DNA of 64,000 nt from Aptenodytes patagonicus. Lineage: Eukaryota > Chordata > Aves > Sphenisciformes > Spheniscidae. How positions within the stretch are numbered: position 1 is the stretch's first letter; every line of letters begins with the position of its first letter. The stretch lies in NCBI RefSeq assembly GCF_965638725.1, contig NC_134970.1, positions 2,671,001-2,735,000 of the forward strand. The letters run 5' to 3'. Under the pieces are notes generated by a model. The model was not told where the DNA came from and searched no databases. It saw nothing but the letters and a program-made list of their open reading frames with translations. Below, piece by piece: positions 41,661-52,700 of this stretch. The translations under genes were made by a program, and so were the position numbers.

Positions 41661-43823
41661 ATGGAGCCGGGCTGGGGCTGGAACAGCACTCATTGCAGCC
41701 AGCCTGGGCACGGCCAGGGGCTGCTGAGCCCCCAGACCCTGGCAGGGGACCCCAACCTGACCCTCTTGCACAGCCGGGATGAGGAGCTGGCCAAGGCAGA
41801 GGTTGGGGTGCTGGCCACGATCCTGGCTATAGCAACTGTAGGCAACGTGGGGGTGCTGCTGGCAATGTACCGCCTGAGGAAGAAGATGAGCCGGATGCAT
41901 CTCTTCATCTTGCACCTGGGGCTGACTGACCTGGGTGTTGCGCTCTTCCAGGTGCTGCCACAGATGATCTGGGAGGTGACGTACCGCTTCTTGGGGCCAG
42001 ACCCACTCTGCAGGGCAGTCAAGTACCTGCAGGTGCTGAGCATGTTCGCCTCCACCTACATGCTCATCGTGATGACGCTGGACCGCTACATGGCCGTGTG
42101 CCACCCGCTGCGCACCCTGCAGCAGCCCAGCCGCCAGGCCTACGTGATGATCGGGGCTACATGGCTGCTCAGCTGCCTGCTCAGCCTGCCCCAGATCTTC
42201 ATCTTCTCCCTGCGGGAGGTGCGCCAGGGCTCAGGGGTGGTGGACTGCTGGGCAGACTTCAGGTACCCATGGGGAGCCCGAGCCTACATCACCTGGACCA
42301 CACTGTGCATCTTCATCCTGCCCGTCGGCATCCTCACCGTCTGCTACAGCCTCATCTGCTACGAGATCTGCAAGAACCTCAAGGGCAAGACCCAGAGCGC
42401 TGCCCCCAGCAGGGGGGGGCCTGCAGCAGCTGCCCCTCCTGCTCCCTGCTCCTCCGAGAAGAGCGGGCAATGCTCCAGCGGGCAGCCCTCGCGGGTGAGC
42501 AGCGTGCGGACCATCTCCCGTGCCAAGATCCGCACGGTGAAGATGACCTTTGTCATCGTGGTGGCCTACGTTGCCTGCTGGGCACCGTTTTTCAGCATGC
42601 AGATGTGGTCGGTGTGGGATGAGGATGCTCCTGATGATGGTGAGTAGCGGTGAGGATGCTGGGCTGCAGCCCACAGCAGGCACACAGCATGCCCATTGCA
42701 TTTTTAACAAATGAGCTGTCTTATTTTGTCATTTTAAAAATCACGGGGAAGGCTACAGATTTGTTCCCCAGTAGTATTTATAGAAAACATTTTGCAGAGT
42801 CAAATCATTGCTTTCACCAGAAAAACCACTGAAAAGCCATGGCTTCTGACCATCACCTGTAGGGACGTGTAAAGATGTTATGTGAACATCTTTGCCATGT
42901 GTGCTTCTTCCCTCATGTGGGAAATTGCTTCAGGAGCTGCTGTGTTTGATAGGTGGCTGCAGGGAGGGTTTTAATTGTGCCTGCTGCTCCCATCCTCGGC
43001 TCGGACTGCCTCGCGGAGCAGCCGTGCTGCTGGAGCAGGTCCTTCACGTGTAACACCAAGCGCCTGTAAGGCTTTTGCTGAGCCAGCTGCAGAGGTTTCA
43101 GAAGTGGATTTCTGATTTAATAGGTTGACTTTTTCCTGGAAATTTTCAGTAGCTCTCCTAGCCTGTTTGTGGGTAGAAGGAACTTTAGCCAAGATTGAAA
43201 GGCCTCTGGGAGATGCTTTGGCCAGCAAACAGGCTGAAGGAAGGTCCAAAAGCTGCTGGGTCTCATCTCCCAGCACATCCCCATTGCAGTATATCACCCA
43301 CCTGCAAACCTCAGCCAAGGGTAGAGCCTGGCTCTGCCTGCCATGCTGCAAACTCTCCTGCCCAAAGAAATGCCAGTCAGATGGGATGGGAATGGGACAA
43401 AGGACACATGCCCGAGCCAAAATGAGCCCCAAGGTCCTGCCCGTTGCATACTGGGACCCTGTCCAGAGCATGCCCAGCCTGGTGGATGTTTCAGCTCTCT
43501 CCCTTGCCTTCCCAGAGTCCACCAACGTGGCTTTCACGATCACCATGCTGCTGGCCAGCCTCAGCAGCTGCTGCAACCCCTGGATTTACATGTTCTTCAG
43601 CGGGCACCTGCTCCAGGATGTGGCACGCTGCCTGTCCTGCTGGGGTGGCCCCCGGCCCAGGCTGCGGAGACAGGCCTCCACCGGGAGCCTCTGCAGCAGA
43701 AAAACCACCATCCTGAGCCACAGCCACCACACCAGCCCTGCCAGCCTCCCCCTGCACGGGGGCAGCACCAAGGACTTCTACCCACCCTGCGAGGAGGTGA
43801 TAACTGAGTTGAGCACGCTCTAG
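41661..43823 (+). CDS. AVPR1B: AVPR1B, V1b vasopressin / vasotocin receptor (avian VT2), two coding exons
   Basis: A class A Gq-coupled receptor for arginine vasotocin/vasopressin, acting on pituitary corticotrophs to release ACTH. Coding exons 41661-42639 and 43516-43823 join (GAT GAT G | AG TCC) to 428 residues, close to human AVPR1B. The intron lies after TM6, as in other AVPR genes. Visible: N-glycosylation sites N8-S-T and N32-L-T; DEELAK before TM1; N62 (1.50); D90 (2.50); VLPQ in TM2; C117 and C196 as the loop disulfide; DRY at 141-143; W168 (4.50); P221 (5.50); CWAPFF with W307/P309 in TM6; QMWSVWDED in loop 3; and NPWIY in TM7. DCWADF and SRVSS...[14 protein letters not shown] are subfamily hallmarks. 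The third intracellular loop is Ala/Pro/Ser-rich, and the C-tail has a cysteine pair (SCW after CL) for palmitoylation. The ATG chosen is the first in-frame one. Confidence 0.97.
42640..43515 (+). other. AVPR1B: AVPR1B intron
   Basis: An 876-bp intron from GTGAGT to a CCTTCCCAG acceptor. Read-through from exon 1 meets a TAG within three codons (42645-42647), so intron retention would give a receptor truncated after TM6. The last 390 bp happen to be open in the exon 2 frame, but the peptide has no receptor-like features. Confidence 0.9.
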
Positions 43824-44740
43824 GCTGTGGATGTCCCCAGGCACATCCCTCCACTGGAGACAGCTGCCACCAGATGCAACACCACAAACGTTGTCACGCA
43901 GAGCTGTGTCTCTCCCCACCTAGTAGCATCTCATTTTGCAGGACTGGGTGCTTAACCCAGAAAGCATCACTGTCCATCTTGTCCTTGCATGCTTGCTACT
44001 GTGCACGCTGTGTCTGCTGTGTGCATCGGGGGAGACGGACAGGGCCCCACCAGCCGTAGCCCAACCGCAGCATCCACCTCCCTCGTACATTAGGAAGCCT
44101 CTTTCTGCCTGGCTGCTCTCCTCCAGGAACGCCTCACAACCCAGGTATCCGCTGGGGGATGCTGCACCAGCGCGTCTTCCTGGAGGGACTCCGGCTTTGG
44201 GTGTTTAACAAATGCCAGCAAAGCAGCCTAAGCACAGCAGGAGGCAACGTGGCTACATCTGCTCAAGAGCTCCCCGCAAGCAAGTTACTCATCTCCCATC
44301 CTCAGGGCTTTGCTGGCAGAGCAGCAAATGCAGACACAGCTTTCCCACACCCCGGGGCACAGCACACTCTCCCCCCTGCGCTGCATAGCATTGCCCTTTG
44401 CTGACAGGCAGCTCTGGAGCCAGACCCCCTGCCCACCTCCCCGGGGACAGGGCTGCAGCAAAAGCCACAGGGCAGAAGTGTCCTCTCCTGTTGTGCACAG
44501 CTGTCCCGCTACCGCACAGTGGCATTGCACTGCGCTGGTGCAAGCATCCAAAATGCAGCACTGACACCAAAGAGCTGCTCGGAGGAACCTCGGCTCAGCT
44601 CCAGCTTGCCCAGGCAGATCCTGCCTCCCTCCGTGCCCCGGCACTTTCCATCAGGTTTACTCACAGCCCCTAGTTGCTGTGCAGGGCTGCTCCGCACTGT
44701 TCAACAGCTGCTGCATCCCATTAAAGAGCTGCTCTCAAAT
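43824..44740 (+). other. AVPR1B: AVPR1B 3' untranslated region
   Basis: Non-coding sequence after the receptor stop. The first good poly(A) hexamer is ATTAAA at 44721-44726, giving a 3' UTR of about 0.9 kb. The end is inferred. Confidence 0.5.
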
Positions 44741-46980
44741 TGCTGCTGCTTTTGTCTTATTTAGCAGAGATCAGAGTGCTGAAACCACCCAGGGCTCGGA
44801 CATGGCTTCAGGGCACTTGGAAGCACAGAGGAGGGGCAGCCGGCAGCCAGGAACAAGCCATGGCCTTGCAGTCCCAGCCTGGCCCCTGCCCTTCTCCCTG
44901 CATGTTGTGGGTCTCCCAGAAGCTGTTTTGTTTAAGAAGAAAGCATGAGCGAGGCAGGCAAGAGCGTCCATTTGCTCTGGGAGTCAAGCTCAAAAGCTGC
45001 TGATGGAGAATGTACAAGTGCCCTAGAGAGCAAGGTACCGAATTCCCTGCAAGCAAGGTATGTTATTCTCTCTATTATCACATGCTAAATCTGTAAAAAT
45101 AAGACATTAAGAGTAAAGTATTTTGAAATCTTAAATTAATTTTCACCTTTTAATCACCAAGCATTTGAATCAGTTTTTCCAGAAACTCCCACTAGCTGGT
45201 TTTGACCTCATCTCCAGTTCCATAAACGCCTTTAGCAATGGTTCCCAGAGACTGGGTTTTTTGAACATTTTCCTTCATGTGCCCTTCAAATTGGGCCAGA
45301 TCTGCACAACAAAGTCATAAACCCAGTAGTGCCCGACCTCAGAGTCCTCCCCAGGATCAATACCAAATCAATCGTCGCACAACCTTTCATTAAAGCACAT
45401 TGCTGCTGAGCCGATTTGAACTGCACTTGGGGCAGCTCCATCCCTGATGAAGGGGGGCCGTACCAGGAGGCAGCGGCTCCATCAGCCTGGCAGAGCTCCC
45501 AGCTATTGCATGGTTCCCCTTCCCCAGCACTTTGAAAGTTTATTTCTTGAAAAATCATAGGTAACAAAGTGCAGAGTGATGGGAGGGAACTGGTCCCCAT
45601 TTGCAGCCGCGATTTGCTGCAGCAGAGCAAGGACAGCAAGCCCTAGCCACAGGCAGGGCTGGCCAGGCACTGACTCTCCGAGACCTGAGGAGCATGAAGG
45701 TGACCTGACAAATGTAATCACTGACAAGCAGGGGAAGCAGCACCTCTGAGAAGATAACAGCCTTCCCAGCACATTCAGTTCACAATCCCAAGCTTATCTC
45801 TGCAAGCTGAAGAGCCCCCAACTCAGTTTTGTTAGAGAAAATTGCAGTGCGCTACTCCAAGTCCCCTGGGAATTAAACCAATACTTAAGGAAAATGTGAA
45901 ACGTGGTGTCAGACCACAGGGGGGGGCAGTGGCATGTGCCCCAGCCCAGGGCACTGACACACAGCCCCCCCCACCAAAGCTCTGCTGGGTGCGGGCACCA
46001 CTTGGCTGGGGAGAGGCCAACTCCTGCACCCAAGGCATTTGGTGCAGGGACAAAGCAGGAAAAGCAAAAGGTGGGAGACAGGGAATATCATCCCTCCCCA
46101 CGAGACACAGAGGGATTTGACTTGCCTACGCTCACATGGAGACCTGTGGTCCAATCCTGTGCCCCTCACAGCCCAGAGGGACCAGCAGCCAGCCCAGATC
46201 CTCCAGCTGAGGAGGGGGGATATAAATCCCCTGGGAAGCCCTCAGCCGTTTGCCAGCTGGGCTGACGACTACGGCTTTCAGCTGGGGGAGGAAACTTCCT
46301 GGCGGGGCCACCCTCCTTCCCCAGCCCTGGCATCCCCCCGATGCCTGGCCAGGGGGTCAAGCTGCTCGTGCGGCCACCCCAGCCCCAGCGACAGCTCTGA
46401 GGGCAACGGGGACTTGGAAAGATTTTGAGCTTCAGAGGAAAAGGGGTGCAGGGGAGGGCAATGAATCAGGGCTTGTCGGGCAGCGAGGACAAAGCCGGTG
46501 GAGGAACGGTATTTAAAAGGATTTTATGACAGCGATCAGCAAAGAAAGCATGGTTCAGAGGAGTTGCCAGCCAGTTCGGATGGGTATTTTGAAGACAACT
46601 GCATTTCCCTTCCCTGAACTACATCCCATTTTGAGGGGCAGGGGGGGGAAGTTTCATTTGCTTTCATGAAATGAGAGAAAGGGCCATCACACAAAACTGG
46701 AGAGCACATTTCAGCCTGGGTAGGAGGAACGTTTCCCTGCGCCATCCCACGCTCAGCAGCCTTCAGGAACAGTGATGCATCTAAGTAAAATACCAAGCAA
46801 ATTGCATCGGCGGGTTAGAGTGTTACAAGGAATAAAAGCTGGCAGGTGTCAGCCCGTGCCCGGCGCTGACCGAGGCGAGGGGAAGGGGAAGCCCTGCTCG
46901 CGCGGCTGCCGGGGGCTTCGGGCATCTCCCCATCCCGGTGGTGGTCTGACCTGAAACCCCGCCAAGCAGCATCCCGGGAG
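44741..46980. other. Convergent intergenic space between AVPR1B and RHEX
   Basis: No coding exon recognised. It should contain the RHEX 3' UTR on the minus strand; the nearest AATAAA on that strand is the complement of 45539-45544, 1.4 kb past the stop codon. GC-rich ORFs here look like composition artefacts. Confidence 0.5.
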
Positions 46981-49706
46981 TCACAGCTTCACCTCGGTGT
47001 ACTCGATGGACTTGGATGCCACAGGGCTGGAGCAGGGCCAGAAATCCACGTTCCTCTTCTTTGGGTCCACGTTGACGTAGTCCTCCCTAGTCTTCATGTT
47101 CTCGTAGTCCCCAGGAGAGCCTGGCCCGCGGGCTTTCCCCGGGAAGACAAGGGACGTGTAATTGAGGTTTTCTTCTGAGCAAGGGCCCTGGAGAAGCAGA
47201 CACGAACCCCAGGTCAGGCACCAGCATCCACCCGGGGTGGCTTTGCCCTTGAACCCACACGAAGGCGTGCAGCCGTTCAAGGTGCCCAGGTTGTGCCCAG
47301 GGATCTCCCTGGCCCCTGGGAACGCTTCCCTCTAAACGGGGAACATTACGTATGGCAGGTGACAACCATCACCCCAGCCTCACTGCCGGTATTGCAGTAC
47401 GGTTCGATGCATTTGCCCCTCCGTTGCTACTCTTTGGGTCTCAAGCCGGGCAGAGGCCGTGCGGACACGGCGCCGGCACCCCCGCTGCTGTGGCTGTGGT
47501 TGCTTTTGGCAAAGGCTCTCTGCCCGCCGCCATACCTGCGGGCAGGAAGGGCTGCTGTCTGAGTCCTCCGAGGTCTCTGAAGACGTGTCGCTGCTCCCTT
47601 AAAAACAGGAAACATTACCACCTCGATCGCTACTTGGGGGGTTAAAGGAAAAAAATAATTAGGGGGAAAACGCAAATGCACTCAAGGGTGAAAACTGAAA
47701 ATCCAAAAAGCATCAGTGTGATCCCTCCCCTCGTCATCCCCCTGCCCGTGGGGAAAGCCCAGAGGGGGGCAACTGGAATTGCGAGCGGCTGTTGCGCCTG
47801 CCCTTTGCCCGGTCGCTTGCTCCCTCTTCCACCCCAAGGCCAGCAGGTGGGGGTCTTCACAGCCGGTTAAGGAAGAGAGTATTGCACACGTGTAATACAT
47901 TTATATTCATGTGCCAGGACAAAACCCCATTGCTGTAGGATCCCCCCCTTACCCGTGTAGACTGGTCTTTGCACCCCTTCCCCTCCGGCTGAAGAGGTCG
48001 GAGGCTGTTGGGGCTGTGCTGCAGGGCTGCTGCTCGCCTGCTTGCCGCAGGAATGGCTGGCTGCAACAGAGAGGCGAATTAGCTCCCTGCTCCGGCCCGA
48101 GATGCCGGCTGTGTCCGATGCACCCCCACGCACCGTGCCACACGGACCCCCACCCGCCCCCCGAGCCCCAGCACTGCCCCACAGCAAAGCCAGTTCAGCG
48201 CAAGCCGCTGGCACGGCAATAATTATTATTATGTATTGGAGCAGGCACATATCTGTCAATTCAATTACTGAGATGATTAAGTGCGTGCCCTGTTCTCCCA
48301 CGATGAAAGATTCCAGTGTTAAATCACGCCATCAGGGCCTCTTCCCGTGCAAGTTTGAAATGAGTTTGACCCACGGGGCCAAGCAGAGCTTGTTTATGTA
48401 CAAATGTGGGCAGCAGTTTTGCGTGAAAGATTTTCCTGCTGGAAATTGTAGCGTCATCTGAATTAATATTTCGCAAATTGATTCCGATGGTAATTTTTCC
48501 ACCACTTTACTAAGAAGAGCAATAAAAGAAAATGTTTTTGAAACAACAAAAGACTGTATAACCCTATCCGATACTGCCCACACCACTTATAGCTGCTGGC
48601 AGAGCGGCTGTCGGGGCAGCCTCCCCCGGCCGCAGCCTGGCCCCCCAGCACAGCACAGCGATGCTGGTGGATAATCCCTGCCCTGCCCCGTTCCCATCCC
48701 ACGCCGGTGCCTGGCCCACCCGGGGGTCCGGCGGGTCCCTGGGGGGGCCCGGCTCCCGTGCTCGCCCCGTGTGGGCTCCGCAGCGGCACCGGTCACTCCC
48801 CCGAGCGTCAGCGAGAATCAGACCCAGAACAAGGAGTCGGTTGTGCTTTACAAACCGGGGGATGTTGAAGCTTTGGGCAAATGACTTTCACTCTCTGAAC
48901 TGGACGATTGCGAGAAAGAATGAGGAACACAGCAGGTGAAGCCGACAAGACAGTAAATTACCTATTTTCCTGCTGAGCATGATGTAAAGTGTCACCAAGA
49001 GGAGAGTGTATAGGATCAAGGTGACAGCTGAGATGGCAACAAGCACCCACCTGAACAAGAGAAAAATATTTTCTCTAAGTGAAAGAAATAACCAAATTAT
49101 TTTAAATCTTTCAGGTACTGTTTGGCTGGCATTGCTTCAAAGCATGTTTTAGACCAAGGTTTGCTGGTACAGTTTTTGGTTTTGCTTTTTGTCTTTAAGG
49201 CAATGTGCCCAAAAATCTGGGGCTTCATTTTCAAAAATGACTAGTGCTCCTTGCGCTTCATTTTTGGGTGCCCGTCCTAAGAAGGGTTTTCGAAAGCCTC
49301 ATTGCCAGCGGGGGGGGGTGCGCAGTGCTTGCTGGAAGAGAGAAGTTACAAATATGGCTCCTGCCAAAATCACAAGCCCTTTCTGAGACTCGCGCCTGTG
49401 TGTCTGCCAAACGCGGCCATCCAGTGACAACGCGCAATTGCCCCCAGCGCAGCAAAATGCAGGCACGGTGTCGCCAGCAACGGGGGCTGCGGCATCCCCG
49501 TGCTCTGCCGCTGCTCCCGGACCCACGGCACAGCATCCCCACAGCCAGAGCCCGGCCAAGCGAGGACAGAGAAACCGAGCAGAAAGGTGCCCCGTAGCAG
49601 CAGTTATCCTTCCATCTTAGAGCATCTCCCTCGCCGCAGGAGGGCTGCAAAGGGCTACCCGTGGCTCTAGCCCGGGCCGCTGTACTCACCATTCACAAGT
49701 GCTCAT
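46981..49706 (-). CDS. RHEX: RHEX-like single-pass adaptor (regulator of hemoglobinization and erythroid expansion; C1orf186 homologue), five coding exons
   Basis: Minus-strand exons 49690-49706, 48962-49050, 47953-48060, 47536-47597 and 46981-47187 join through GT-AG introns in consistent phases to 161 codons (160 residues; human RHEX is about 172). Residues 1-6 are extracellular, 7-31 form one hydrophobic membrane span, then SRK marks the cytoplasmic side. A Ser/Pro/Gln-rich linker and an acidic Ser-rich exon (SSETSEDSDSS, 77-87) follow. The last exon carries four tyrosine motifs: NYTSLVF (Y102), DYENM (Y120), DYVNV (Y129) and EYTEV (Y155). Their order and spacing match the human tail (DYTQVVF, DYENI, DYVNV, EYDQV) as I recall it. 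YxN motifs are Grb2 SH2 sites; human RHEX binds GRB2 and supports EPO receptor signalling in erythroid progenitors. Its place between AVPR1B and CTSE is that of human RHEX. The membrane exon is less conserved, so orthology rests on tail, exon layout and synteny. Confidence 0.88.
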
Positions 49707-52700
49707 CCTCCCCGCGAGGCGTCTCGGCGGTCGGTGAAGCGCTGGAGGTCTCGGCGGGGACAGAGAGAGGCAGCTAGCCCTGGTGGCAATGAACCAAAAT
49801 GGTCCCATTGAGCTTCACACTGCTCCACATCCACTGAAGATCAGGCTCACCGCTTGAAAGCAGTGGTCTGGCATCGCAGACGTAAAATAAAGGTATCCAG
49901 CCTTCCCTCTGCGCGAGGCTCTTACTGTATGTGCGATTCCTTCTCGTACGCACCCCTTACACGGCCACTGACTCTCCCTGCCATTATCATCGAGCTTAAT
50001 GGTTTTATACACTGGTCATATCTGATACTTGACTGGAGCTTCTGGGCTCCACCGTGGCGCTGATAATAACAAGAACCGAAATTTATTCTTCTTGCGTTCT
50101 AACTGCTCTTGCGTTTCTTTTTTTTTTTAAATCCACAAAAAATATTTGATAACTATAACCTGGGGAAAAAAAAAACAACATAGAAGAAAGTAACCAAAAG
50201 AAGGCCACGGGTTTGGTGTCAGGCTCTTGCATCAGTCAAGATCCAGCCAGAAAAGTCCGAGGCCCTTCAACAGCTCTGCATTTGAAACACCTCGGATTTA
50301 ATTTTAGATGAGCGCTTAAATCCTGTTGAAGTTAAGGGGACTTAAGGGGCAGAATTAGAAAACACATACGCCTGAACTGGACCCCTTGGCTTGGGACTTT
50401 TGGCCATAATATTCAAGAGATCTATAATAAAGGACGACAATCAGGGGCATTCATTTTGTGAGCTTTCACTTGCAAAAAAGCACTTTAAATTTTCACTCAA
50501 TTCCTATATACTTACTGTTTATAAATAGCTAACAGGGAGGTTATCTTCAACTAAAGCTTTTATATGATGATTAAAGGAGCCATAATAATATGGTTGATAG
50601 ACTGATAGATAGATTGATAGTGAGAGCAAAGGCATTATCCATCCTATGGATCAGATTCTATAATTTCCTCTATGACACATTTCTAAGAGTAATTCATCAA
50701 AAGCTTTTCCAAGAGCCTCACCAATCTCCTGCGAAATTCCACTTACCCAAACAGTCTGGCAACTGCCAAGCTAAAAGTCCATTTCTTGCTGGAATTTTCC
50801 CCCTCCCTTATTGAACTGATCTGTCCCCAAATATCCTTCTCAAATGGCTGTCATTCTTAAATGGCTCATTTCCTATTGTGGGGCAAGAGATGCTGCTGCA
50901 GCAGATAACAATCTGAAAAATGAGCTGTTCAAAAGGAAATTGCAAAATAAGACCCAAATCCAAATATCAGTAGCAGGCAGCTTCTTTGCTGAGATGGGGT
51001 ATGGCGAGATTAAAGAGGTGATACACATAGGCGTATTGAAATAATCTATGTTGAAGATAACAGCTAGTAAGATGCTGGCAGCACATGTACTTTTTTGATG
51101 TATCAGGTAACTCGCTGTGAGCCTCCCTCCCTCCAGCCCCCAGGATATTAACCCTTTCTCAAGCAAGATGCCCTTTTGAAATCAAGGCTTGTAAAGAGCC
51201 CCTGCACGGCTGGTTACCGACTAGTGAATTCAGGACATCTACGCTCAATCTAAAGGTAAGCAAAATCATGGGAACGCCTCAAATTATTTTAATCCCATTT
51301 GAGTCGGGCCTTGCGGCCCCAAGTTAAGGCTAAAGCTCAGGCTGGCAGTGGCGCATGCCTGCAGGCATCCCTCGGACGCGGACACCAAACCCAGCTCTTG
51401 TCCTGATGTACGACCCCTCTGCTTTCCAAGGCATTGCGTGCAACGGCCAGTGGAGTGCAATATCCAGTAGCGTTTTACCTGGGCGACCAGAGCTTTCCGC
51501 ACCTTCCCTTTCCCGCAGGCCGGGGGCAGCTGGGGCCTTGGAGCGAGCAGGAATTAAGGACCTTTCAGCAGCATTTTCGGTGGCCGTGCAGCCGCAGGGG
51601 TCCAGCGGTGCAGAAGCGCTCGCCGGCTCGGTGCCGGATGCGGTCTCGCTCTACCCCCATGGCAATGGCAGGAACGAGCCCACACGAAGTTCCATGACAC
51701 TCCCCCTCTGTCAACTGGCCCATTTAAATATATCTGGGTGTTTCTCTGCTGTTCTGCAGCCGCTTCTGCTCTGGGGCTGGGACACTGTATCCCCCCGGGC
51801 AGTTCTCCCTCTTGCTCCATCTTCCAGCAGCTTTGTGCTAAAATGCAGCTGAGCTTTGGTGGAACAGAGCGGTCCCCGAGGGCAGAGAGCTCTGCCCAGC
51901 AGCAACGGAGCTGGCTCAGTGCTGAGCAATTCAGCTGCCACCCAAAAATTGCTCTGGGTGCTTCCAGGTCTTCTATAGAGGTAAAACATTTTAAATCATA
52001 AGGGACGTGGTCCCAGAGCCTGGCATGGCTTGGTGTCTGCTGGGGGTGAACGGGTCTCCACCCGACCACTTTCTGGAAAAATTTTCTGGTCAGTAGTAAC
52101 TTGCGGTGTCACTCAAAAACAGCGGGGTGCAAACGGCAGACTGGCAGACCCACTCCCGTCGGTTCGCAGCAGATTTGGGGAGCGCTGGGCCACTGCTCCA
52201 TAGGAACTGATTTTGCAGCTCTCACACTGAGACAGCGTTCTGGTGCTGGAGATGCCCTGCAGCAGCCCGGCCTCTCTTGTGCTTCTTCCCTGGCAGGAGA
52301 TGGGCAGGGAGCGAGGGACCCCCCTTCTCACGGGGTCCCTGACTCCTGGGGACGGTGCCCGCTGGTGTTTAAACATCTCCATCACCCCCACGCTCCTGTA
52401 GCAATGCTGTCCTGGGGAAATAACACCCTAGCATCTCAGCGAATCCCCCCAGACTTCCTAAAGGCAAAGAGAAGACCGGCTCCTGAGAAACTCTACGTAC
52501 CCTCAGCTGCCAGGCGCCGTCGGAGTTCACCCCCAGGAGCTGCATTGCGAGTTGGGGTCCCCTGCCAGGTCCCCGTCGTGGGTGAGTTGCTGCCCTCGTT
52601 TCCCCACCATCCCCTGGGACCGCAGGGACCACGACATCCATCACCTCCATCACAGGGGGATTTTAGTCCTGCTTTTCCCACAGCTTCTGTGCCACGGGTA

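Noticed and set aside
42231-42710. Long minus-strand ORFs opposite AVPR1B exon 1
   Set aside because: Antisense shadows of a GC-rich coding exon.
43125-43515. Open frame upstream of AVPR1B exon 2, possibly an alternative exon
   Set aside because: The acceptor at 43515 joins exactly in phase to exon 1 and restores the conserved ESTNVAF sequence; the upstream peptide has no receptor or signal features.
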